Positions 1-5,219 of a stretch of DNA of 5,528 nucleotides are shown piece after piece (the stretch's first letter is position 1; every line of letters begins with the position of its first letter). Location: NCBI GenBank assembly GCA_947625175.1, contig CANQNI010000109.1, positions 1 to 5,528 on the forward strand, read 5' to 3'. The DNA is from an uncultured Eubacteriaceae bacterium. GTDB taxonomy: Bacteria; Bacillota; Clostridia; Eubacteriales; Eubacteriaceae. The notes beneath the pieces are model-generated. The model saw only the letters and a program-made list of their open reading frames with translations. It was not told where the DNA came from and made no database searches. The position numbers and the translations under genes are program-made.

Positions 1-731
1 TTGATGATACTGTTTATCCAATGGATTCGAAGACTTTAAGCAAAAGCGAGTTCGGTGATAAAAACAGTTGGAATTCTTCCTTTGAGTTTTTATATGGAAA
101 CGTTTGGGAATATTCCTTCAAGATAACCCAGGTTGTTCCTGAAGCCGCCCTCTACAAGTACCAGTTTATTGAATCAGGAAATGGAACCAATAATTATACC
201 TTTGATTATATCTACGGTCAGGGGACCACTGAAATGACTATAATCACTCACTGGAATGAAGTTAATGAAGCATTAAAACCTGAGTCACTGAGTATTGACC
301 TCTATAGTTTTAATGATAAAAATAATCCGGAAAGAAGTATTCTAACCAGTGGTGAAGGTAGTACCTGGACCGCTCAGGTTAGTGGGCTTAAAGATAATCC
401 TGATAATTATTATATTGTAGTAACCGATTTGGATTCTGGCCTTTCAAGTGTAGTCAGTAAAGGGGAATCCCCCAATATCTATATTAATAATATTACTCAA
501 AATAGTACTCCGGTTGAAACGGATAGTCCAAAGTCAATGAGTGATTCAGTTTCCGGTCTGGTCCGCTCGGTTAATCCGGCCCAGGTCAACCGCTTTAACG
601 GCGTTTTAAATAATATTTATCTGGATATTGGTCTTCTGGTTTTAATCGGTTTAGTTACTACTATAGCTGTTTTAAAACATCGAAAAATAATTCGAAATAT
701 GAAGGATAAAAATGAAAAAAATAGAGATTGA
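1..731 (+). CDS. Cna-B-like surface protein with C-terminal membrane anchor (5' end missing)
   Basis: The reading frame is open to the left edge (first full codon at 3), so the Met codon at 21 is probably internal and the true start lies outside. Numbering from that Met, residues 72-148 look like a Cna-B (collagen-binding B-type) beta-sandwich repeat: a Trp followed by Asn-rich residues, then K-PES-SIDLY, a Trp at mid-domain and a closing YYIVVTDLD strand. Residues 1-72 resemble the second half of a preceding repeat. A low-complexity Ser/Asn/Pro linker (about 150-198) leads to one hydrophobic helix at about 199-218 and a Lys/Arg-rich tail, which places the repeats outside the cell and the tail in the cytoplasm. 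No LPXTG sortase motif precedes the helix, so the protein is probably held by the helix itself. Cna-B domains usually act as stalks or adhesin modules. The ligand is unknown. The family call is by eye and moderately secure. Confidence 0.6.
   Translation, partial: DDTVYPMDSKTLSKSEFGDKNSWNSSFEFLYGNVWEYSFKITQVVPEAALYKYQFIESGNGTNNYTFDYIYGQGTTEMTIITHWNEVNEALKPESLSIDLYSFNDKNNPERSILTSGEGSTWTAQVSGLKDNPDNYYIVVTDLDSGLSSVVSKGESPNIYINNITQNSTPVETDSPKSMSDSVSGLVRSVNPAQVNRFNGVLNNIYLDIGLLVLIGLVTTIAVLKHRKIIRNMKDKNEKNRD
702..707 (+). promoter_or_regulatory. Shine-Dalgarno for the RelB/DinJ-like gene
   Basis: AAGGAT lies five bases (counted from AGGA) before the ATG at 712. It supports that start even though it places the initiation region inside the last codons of the upstream surface-protein gene. 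This suggests translational coupling. Confidence 0.6.
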
Positions 732-930
732 ACTGGATGATAAACTATATGCTGATGTAACTGAACTTTATACTGAACTGGGACTCGATATTAAAACAGC
801 TGTTAATATGTTCTTACATAAATCGCTTCAAAAGGAAGGTATTCCTTTTAAAGTAAAACTATCTAAACCAAAAAAACAGGTTAAAGAATCTGTTATAGAG
901 AGTCCAATAATTAACGATTTGAACTTCTAG
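712..930 (+). CDS. RelB/DinJ-family antitoxin-like protein (orphan)
   Basis: This 72-residue protein has the RelB/DinJ pattern: an N-terminal beta strand (KKIEIELDD), then a helix-turn-helix of ribbon-helix-helix type in which ELGLDIKTAVNMFLHKSL matches the family's LGLT-ss-AINMFL core, then the typical GIPF motif at residues 43-46 and a Lys-rich tail. Such proteins dimerise, bind operator DNA and neutralise a RelE/YafQ-type ribonuclease. Here the start overlaps the upstream surface-protein gene by 20 nt, and a terminator begins at the stop codon. No toxin gene follows, and the next gene is on the opposite strand. It could be a solitary antitoxin, a DNA-binding regulator derived from one, or the survivor of a degraded pair. 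The family call is fairly secure and the antitoxin role is inferred. Confidence 0.75.
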   Translation: MKKIEIELDDKLYADVTELYTELGLDIKTAVNMFLHKSLQKEGIPFKVKLSKPKKQVKESVIESPIINDLNF

Positions 931-952
931 CCCGAAAATGCGGGCTTTTTTT
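929..952 (+). terminator. Rho-independent terminator after the antitoxin gene
   Basis: A 6-bp GC-rich stem, AGCCCG (929-934) with CGGGCT (941-946), closes a 6-nt loop and runs into seven T residues (946-952). The stem begins inside the TAG stop codon (928-930). The T tract is only on the plus strand, since the reverse complement continues into mixed sequence. It should therefore stop the plus-strand transcript and work poorly for the convergent gene that ends at 951. Confidence 0.85.
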
Positions 953-1205
953 AAATTTTAGAGAAAGTAGCCTGTACGGATACATTATCAATCTGGCCAA
1001 GTTTCCCGTTTAATTCATTGATCTGATCAGTTGGTGCATCAATAGCGATACTGATAATATTCAAATTACGCTTACGGTAAGGAATTCCCATCCTGCCAAT
1101 AATGTAATCACTATAGTCATGAAGAATACGGTTTACTTCTCCAGATGAATTTATATCTGAAATGATAATACCTATAATAGCTACACGGTTATTTTCCTGT
1201 TCCAT
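951..1205 (-). CDS. TM1266-family iron-only hydrogenase system regulator
   Basis: This 84-residue protein matches the small ACT/NikR-C-like family named after Thermotoga TM1266, which usually occurs in genomes with [FeFe] hydrogenase maturation genes. Diagnostic stretches are VAIIGIIISD (8-17), the near-invariant HDYSDYIIGRMGIPYR (29-44), NIISIAIDAPTDQINELNGKLG (49-70, betaalphabeta core) and the closing VSVQA strand. The length is as expected for the family and the ORF is complete. The start is supported by a weak GTGAG six bases upstream. The regulator role of the family was proposed from gene neighbourhood, and its ligand and target are not established. No hydrogenase or HydEFG gene is visible here. 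It stands head-to-head with the methionine synthase operon, 12 bp apart, and converges on the antitoxin gene. Confidence 0.88.
   Translation of the reverse strand: MEQENNRVAIIGIIISDINSSGEVNRILHDYSDYIIGRMGIPYRKRNLNIISIAIDAPTDQINELNGKLGQIDNVSVQATFSKI
1150..1178 (+). promoter_or_regulatory. Candidate sigma-70 promoter of the metH operon
   Basis: A perfect TATAAT (1173-1178) lies 17 bp after TTTATA (1150-1155, four of six matches to TTGACA). Transcription would begin near 1185 and give a leader of about 32 nt before the ATG at 1218. The whole promoter lies inside the coding sequence of the divergent TM1266-type gene. The leader is pyrimidine-rich, has no Shine-Dalgarno and is too short for a riboswitch. 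Called by eye. Confidence 0.5.
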
Positions 1206-1217
1206 TTTTTTCTCACT

Positions 1218-1904
1218 ATGTATTTAATTAATACCGATTATAACACGCTTGAGGTTAGACCTGAGGAAATTTGGAAATCTTTAGGTTGGAAAAACCAGAA
1301 GGTTTCAGAAGAATTAAAAGAAAAAACAGAATCTATCATTGATAAAGCAAAGCATTTAATTAAACCCAAGTCGGTTCTTTTAACCGGTGATTTAGTTAAA
1401 ACGGAGGATTCCTTGAGTTTCTACGGCATAGAACTTGGGGGTAAGACGATTAAAAACTTTCTGGAAACCTCTGGCTCGGCTGCCCTGATGGCTGTAACAC
1501 TTGGAATTGAGATAGACCGGGAGATAAAAAGACTCGAGCGAACCGATTTAACCTCAGCCCTACTCCTGGATGCTTGTGCCTCACTATTGGTTGAAGCCCT
1601 CTGTGATAAAGTTTCAGACGACTTGGCTCTAGAAATGAAAGAAGAAAATCTCTATACGACTGAACGCTTTTCACCTGGATACTCAGATTTACCACTTGAA
1701 CTTCAACCTAAACTTCTTAATCTTCTTGACACTCAGCGTAAACTGGGACTTACGACTACTTCGACTAATCTTTTAATCCCCAGGAAGTCTGTAACTGCTT
1801 TTATAGGGATAATGGATAAACCCAGAGAGATAAGAAGCAGTAGGTGTAATAACTGTATTTTAAAAGGAAAATGTAAGTACGGTATTTGTTATCATGAAAC
1901 CTGA
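1218..1904 (+). CDS. Stand-alone methionine synthase activation (cobalamin reactivation) domain protein
   Basis: This 228-residue protein matches the C-terminal SAM-binding activation domain of cobalamin-dependent methionine synthase, here as a separate polypeptide. In this family the domain reductively methylates inactive cob(II)alamin using SAM and an electron donor such as flavodoxin. The signature is RFSPGYSDLPLELQPKLL (150-167), equivalent to the RxxxGY SAM-binding motif, followed by LDTQRKLGL and NLLIPRKSVTAFIG. The N-terminal part (LEVRPEEIWKSLGW) is typical of the clostridial and Thermotoga stand-alone form. The C terminus carries Cys210, Cys213, Cys219 and Cys224, a CxxCx5Cx4C arrangement that could hold a metal or Fe-S cluster. 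No in-frame alternative start lies near the ATG, yet no Shine-Dalgarno precedes it. The gene overlaps metH by 11 nt, and MetH lacks this domain, so the two probably act as partners. Confidence 0.9.
   Translation: MYLINTDYNTLEVRPEEIWKSLGWKNQKVSEELKEKTESIIDKAKHLIKPKSVLLTGDLVKTEDSLSFYGIELGGKTIKNFLETSGSAALMAVTLGIEIDREIKRLERTDLTSALLLDACASLLVEALCDKVSDDLALEMKEENLYTTERFSPGYSDLPLELQPKLLNLLDTQRKLGLTTTSTNLLIPRKSVTAFIGIMDKPREIRSSRCNNCILKGKCKYGICYHET
1237..1245 (-). promoter_or_regulatory. Candidate extended -10 promoter of the TM1266-type gene
   Basis: On the minus strand TG-T-TATAAT (1245 down to 1237) is a perfect extended -10 element. No good -35 is seen at 16-18 bp spacing (CTCAGG at 1265-1260), which fits an extended -10 promoter. 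Transcription would start near 1230, about 25 nt before the minus-strand ATG at 1205. The element lies within codons 7-10 of the divergent activation-protein gene. Confidence 0.5.
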
Positions 1905-4290
1905 TATAAACTATTTAAAGAAACCCTTATATTTTGATGGCGCCTTCGGGACGATGCTGCAAAAGAAAAATGCAATAGGTCTAGGAGAGTTGCCACCAGT
2001 ACTGAATATAACAAAGCCTGATATTATCCGGGAAATTTATAATGAATATGTATCAGCCGGTTCAGATGTTGTTACGACTAATACCTTTGAAGCTAACCGG
2101 TTAAAACTGAAGGATTCGGGTTATTCAGTTGATGAAATTGTTAAAGCTGCTGTAGCTATAGCTAACAGTTCTAAGGCTGAATACTCGGCTTTAGACATAG
2201 GCCCAACTGGTCAACTTCTTGAACCAATGGGAAATCTTTCTTTTGAAGAAGCTTATGATATCTTTAGTGAAATCGTTAAAGCTGGAGAGGATCAGACAGA
2301 CTTTATTATTCTCGAAACCTTCTCTGACTTACTTGAAATAAAAGCTGCCCTGTTGGCTGCCAAGGATCATTCAGAATTACCGGTGATTGCCTCTATGACT
2401 TTTTCAGATGATGGTCGTACCTTTACCGGAACAGATCCTATTACAGCAGCCATCACCTTACAGGAACTGGGAGCTGATATAATAGGAGTGAACTGTTCTT
2501 TAGGGCCTGGAGATCTTTTACCAATCGTTAAAAAGATTTTATCTGTCGCCCAGGTACCAGTAATAGTTCAGGCCAATGCCGGCCTCCCTCAGATAATTGA
2601 TAATAAAACAGTTTATACGATTACTCCTGAAGAATATTCTGATTATGTTCTTGAAATGGCCCAAAACGGCGTTAGTGTTATTGGGGGCTGTTGTGGAACC
2701 GATCCGGACTATATAAGAGCCATTAAAGAAAAAGTTGACCAGATTAAAATCCCTGAGGTAAAAAATAAAAAGAGAACCGCTCTGACTTCGAGTACAAAGA
2801 CAACTTATCTTGATGACGGTATTAAAATAACCGGTGAGAGGTTAAATCCAACTGGAAGGGATAATTTAAAAGAAGCTCTACGGGCCCAGTCTTATGATAT
2901 TTATATAGCAGAAAGTTTAAATCAGGAAAGAGAGGGAGCTGATATTCTGGATGTTAATGTTGGACTTCCAGGAATAGATGAAGCTGAAACTTTAAAGAAA
3001 GTTGTAAAGGAAATTTCTTCCGTTACCTCCCTTCCGCTTCAGATTGATACACCTAAAGGAAAGGCCCTTAAGGAAGCGCTTAAGATTTATCCGGGAATTC
3101 CTATAATTAATTCAGTTAACGGATCAAAGGAATCAATGGATACGGTACTTCCTTTGGCCAAGAAATATGGTGCCTGTGTCATTGGTCTACTCTTAGATGA
3201 AGAGGGTATTCCAAAGACGGTAGAAAAAAGACTTGAAATAGCCCAAAAGATTATTGATGAAGCGGCCAAATATGGCATTGATAAAAGTAAAATAATCTTT
3301 GATGCCCTTTGTGTTACAGCTTCAGCCCAACAGGAAGGGGTCATGGTAACCCTTGAAACCTTAAAGCGATTAAAAGAAGACTTTGGCGTATTAACAACAC
3401 TGGGAGTTAGTAATGTTTCCTTTGGTCTACCTGAAAGGGATCTCTTTAATTCAGTCTATCTTACAGCTGCTCTTAACAGCGGACTTAACCTGCCTATTGT
3501 CAATCCGGGATCAGAACCGATAAAAGAAGTAATCGATGTCTACCGGGTTATTAATAACGAAGACCGTGAAAGTAAAAACTATATCGAGAATTACTCAAAC
3601 CGCAATAGAAAAATAATAACGGATAAAGTTCAGGCTGAGGGGAGAAAGAGTAGCAGTAAAGATTTAAAGAGTTTAATTATCGATGGTCTTAAAGAAGAGG
3701 CTATTAGTGAAACAATTAAACTACTTGAAACGGTTGAGCCTGAAGTTATATTAAATGACTATATAATTAGCGCTCTTAATGAGGTCGGAGAACGATTTGA
3801 AAAAGGTGAGATTTTCCTGCCACAGCTTATGCAATCGGCTGGGGCTGTGCAGGGAGCTTTTGAACTTATAAAAAAGAAGACGGCCAGCCAGGGTCTTAAT
3901 AAACTCGATAAAGGTAAAATACTTTTAGCTACGGTTAAAGGGGATATCCATGATATTGGTAAAAACATTGTTAAAATGATGTTGGAAAATTATGGCTATA
4001 CTGTTTATGACCTTGGTACGGATGTAGATGCCGAAACAATTATAACCAAAGCAAAAGAACTCGATACTCCCTTAATCGGACTTTCTGCTTTAATGACAAC
4101 CACAGTTGAATCAATGAAAGAAATCATTGAAAAACTGCGAGAAAATGGTTGTGATAATAAGGTAATGGTAGGTGGTGCAGTTCTAACAGAAGATTATAGT
4201 AAAATGATAGGAGCAGATTGTTACTGTTCAGATGCCCAGGCTTCAGTTAGATATGCTAATGAATTTTTTAGTGAGGTTACCAATGAATGA
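1894..4290 (+). CDS. metH: Cobalamin-dependent methionine synthase lacking the activation domain
   Basis: Transfers a methyl group from 5-methyltetrahydrofolate to homocysteine through methylcobalamin (EC 2.1.1.13), in the cytoplasm. Residues 1-285 form the homocysteine-binding barrel (DGAFGTMLQ near the start), with zinc ligands Cys201 (VNCSLGP) and Cys266-Cys267 (GGCCGTDP). Residues 305-550 form the pterin-binding barrel (ITGERLNPTG, ADILDVNVG, the IPIINSVNG strand). Residues 590-670 are the helical cap and 673-795 the cobalamin Rossmann domain, with GDIHDIGKN carrying the axial His686, then a Ser at 731 and VGGAVLT. At 798 aa it is far shorter than the roughly 1,227-aa E. coli enzyme because the SAM-activation domain is absent. 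That function is encoded by the overlapping upstream gene. No clear Shine-Dalgarno precedes the ATG, so translational coupling is likely. All catalytic residues checked are present. Confidence 0.95.
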   Translation: MKPDINYLKKPLYFDGAFGTMLQKKNAIGLGELPPVLNITKPDIIREIYNEYVSAGSDVVTTNTFEANRLKLKDSGYSVDEIVKAAVAIANSSKAEYSALDIGPTGQLLEPMGNLSFEEAYDIFSEIVKAGEDQTDFIILETFSDLLEIKAALLAAKDHSELPVIASMTFSDDGRTFTGTDPITAAITLQELGADIIGVNCSLGPGDLLPIVKKILSVAQVPVIVQANAGLPQIIDNKTVYTITPEEYSDYVLEMAQNGVSVIGGCCGTDPDYIRAIKEKVDQIKIPEVKNKKRTALTSSTKTTYLDDGIKITGERLNPTGRDNLKEALRAQSYDIYIAESLNQEREGADILDVNVGLPGIDEAETLKKVVKEISSVTSLPLQIDTPKGKALKEALKIYPGIPIINSVNGSKESMDTVLPLAKKYGACVIGLLLDEEGIPKTVEKRLEIAQKIIDEAAKYGIDKSKIIFDALCVTASAQQEGVMVTLETLKRLKEDFGVLTTLGVSNVSFGLPERDLFNSVYLTAALNSGLNLPIVNPGSEPIKEVIDVYRVINNEDRESKNYIENYSNRNRKIITDKVQAEGRKSSSKDLKSLIIDGLKEEAISETIKLLETVEPEVILNDYIISALNEVGERFEKGEIFLPQLMQSAGAVQGAFELIKKKTASQGLNKLDKGKILLATVKGDIHDIGKNIVKMMLENYGYTVYDLGTDVDAETIITKAKELDTPLIGLSALMTTTVESMKEIIEKLRENGCDNKVMVGGAVLTEDYSKMIGADCYCSDAQASVRYANEFFSEVTNE
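4271..4276 (+). promoter_or_regulatory. Shine-Dalgarno deciding the start of the small membrane protein
   Basis: GTGAGG lies six bases before the ATG at 4283 and inside the final codons of metH. It favours that ATG over in-frame upstream Met codons such as the one at 4232, which would extend the gene 59 nt into metH and lacks such a site. Confidence 0.6.
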
Positions 4291-4636
4291 TACACAGAAA
4301 ATAGAAGAAGGTGCTATTGTTGGCGCTAAGGCAGATTTTGAAAGTTTAAATGACTGGCTTGAAAAGATAAAGAAAAAGATAGATAGTTTTGAAATAAAGA
4401 ATCCAGGAACTATCTATAGCAGTTTAGCTTTCTTTAGTCTTGGTTACTTCTTTGGTCTAAAAAATAAAAGTAAAGTTAAATGGCTCTTAGAAGGAATCAG
4501 TGGGGCCATCTTTGGTTATTCAGCTATTAATTTTATTGCTGAAGTTAATAGGGCTAAAGATAAAGATAAGGATAATAAACCCGAAGAAAAGCTTAAGAAT
4601 GTTCATATAGTCCATGAAGACACCAAACAGGATTAA
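4283..4636 (+). CDS. Small two-helix membrane protein of unknown function
   Basis: I do not recognise this 117-residue protein. It starts with an acidic amphipathic stretch (to about residue 25) and a Lys-rich helix LEKIKKKIDSF (27-37). Two hydrophobic segments follow, about 42-59 (TIYSSLAFFSLGYFFGL) and 66-85 (KWLLEGISGAIFGYSAINF), joined by a short basic loop. The tail is highly charged and hydrophilic and begins with a KDKDKD run. By the positive-inside rule the loop NKSKVK is probably cytoplasmic, but the ends are also charged, so topology is open. The start at 4283 is chosen because GTGAGG lies at correct spacing. It overlaps metH by 8 nt and queH by 23 nt, which argues for a real, co-translated gene. 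The segments resemble small glycine-bearing membrane hairpins, but nothing here identifies a function. Confidence 0.7.
   Translation: MNDTQKIEEGAIVGAKADFESLNDWLEKIKKKIDSFEIKNPGTIYSSLAFFSLGYFFGLKNKSKVKWLLEGISGAIFGYSAINFIAEVNRAKDKDKDNKPEEKLKNVHIVHEDTKQD
4556..4573 (+). repeat. Short hexanucleotide tandem repeat in coding sequence
   Basis: Two exact copies of AAAGAT and one AAGGAT in tandem encode the KDKDKD run in the tail of the small membrane protein. The unit is a multiple of three, so copy-number change would lengthen the charged tail without a frameshift. Three copies is too few to claim phase variation. Confidence 0.45.
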
Positions 4637-5219
4637 TTATGATAAAAAAATGCAGGAAGTAATTAGTTCCTTGGATGATAAGAAGAGTTTATTGCTTCAT
4701 GCATGTTGCGCCCCTTGTGCCAGCTATCCGGTTGAAGAACTCGAGGACCAGTTTGATCTTACTTTATTTTTCTATAATCCTAATATTAAGTCCGAAGAAG
4801 AATTTGATAAACGTTTAAATGAACTCAAAAGATATAGTTCGGACCATAAAGCAAAAGTTATAAAAAAGGATTACAATCATAACGAATTTCTAAACGAAGT
4901 AAAAGGTCTTGAAGCGATTCCTGAAGGGGGAGCCCGTTGTCTTAAGTGTTTTAAACTCAGACTCATGGAGACAGCTAAAAAAGCAAAGGAAGAAGGGTTT
5001 GATTATTTTACAACCACCCTTACGCTTTCCCCACTTAAGAACTCTCAAAATATTAACCGGATTGGTCAGGAAGTGGCTCAAGAAACTGGAACCCAGTTTT
5101 TACCAAGTGATTTTAAAAAACGAAACGGCTATAAACGCTCGCTTGAATTATCAAAAGAATACAATCTTTACCGCCAGAATTATTGTGGGTGTGAATTTTC
5201 ACTCAGAAAGGAAGAATAA
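4614..5219 (+). CDS. queH: Epoxyqueuosine reductase QueH (DUF208 family)
   Basis: Catalyses the last step of queuosine synthesis, reduction of epoxyqueuosine to queuosine in tRNA (EC 1.17.99.6), as the cobalamin-independent alternative to QueG. The 201-residue protein shows the family's cysteine clusters: HACCAPCASY (Cys31, Cys32, Cys35), ARCLKC (Cys109, Cys112) and YCGC (Cys191, Cys193). These are expected to supply the ligands of an Fe-S cluster and a nearby metal and redox site. FFYNPNI (52-58), TTTLTLSPLKNSQNI (133-147) and DFKKRNGYKRSLELSKEYNLYRQNYCGC are further typical blocks. The ATG at 4614 has no clear Shine-Dalgarno, but residues after it (INYDKKMQEVISSL) match the N-terminal region of firmicute QueH, so I keep it over the Met at 4650. 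The start overlaps the upstream gene by 23 nt, which suggests coupling. Confidence 0.93.
   Translation: MKTPNRINYDKKMQEVISSLDDKKSLLLHACCAPCASYPVEELEDQFDLTLFFYNPNIKSEEEFDKRLNELKRYSSDHKAKVIKKDYNHNEFLNEVKGLEAIPEGGARCLKCFKLRLMETAKKAKEEGFDYFTTTLTLSPLKNSQNINRIGQEVAQETGTQFLPSDFKKRNGYKRSLELSKEYNLYRQNYCGCEFSLRKEE
5208..5214 (+). promoter_or_regulatory. Shine-Dalgarno for the DJ-1/PfpI gene
   Basis: AAGGAAG, with AGGA ending seven bases before the ATG at 5220, is the clearest ribosome-binding site in the operon. It sits in the last codons of queH and fixes the start directly after the queH TAA. Confidence 0.7.

Noticed and set aside
929..952. Bidirectional terminator serving both convergent genes
   Set aside because: The stem is shared, but on the minus strand it is followed by mixed sequence rather than a T tract, so only plus-strand termination is supported.
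1206..1217. Possible SAM or cobalamin riboswitch controlling metH
   Set aside because: The gap is 12 bp and the predicted leader is about 32 nt, far too short. Upstream sequence is a conserved coding region on the other strand.
1224..1231. Palindrome TTAATTAA as an operator between the divergent genes
   Set aside because: It is only 8 bp, made of A and T alone, and lies in codons 3-5 of the activation protein. Such sites are common by chance in AT-rich DNA.
1450..1695. Minus-strand ORF of 81 codons
   Set aside because: It lies wholly inside the activation-protein gene, opposite its conserved RFSPGY motif, and has no recognisable product.
3087..3344. Minus-strand ORF of 85 codons
   Set aside because: It is antisense to the pterin-binding domain of metH. 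Its hydrophobic, Ser-rich make-up is what the complement of those codons gives.
3759..3968. Minus-strand ORF of 69 codons
   Set aside because: It is antisense to the cobalamin cap and DxHxxG region of metH, with no family resemblance.
4232..4282. Upstream Met codons extending the small membrane protein
   Set aside because: The extension lies in metH coding sequence and lacks a ribosome site, while the ATG at 4283 has GTGAGG at good spacing.
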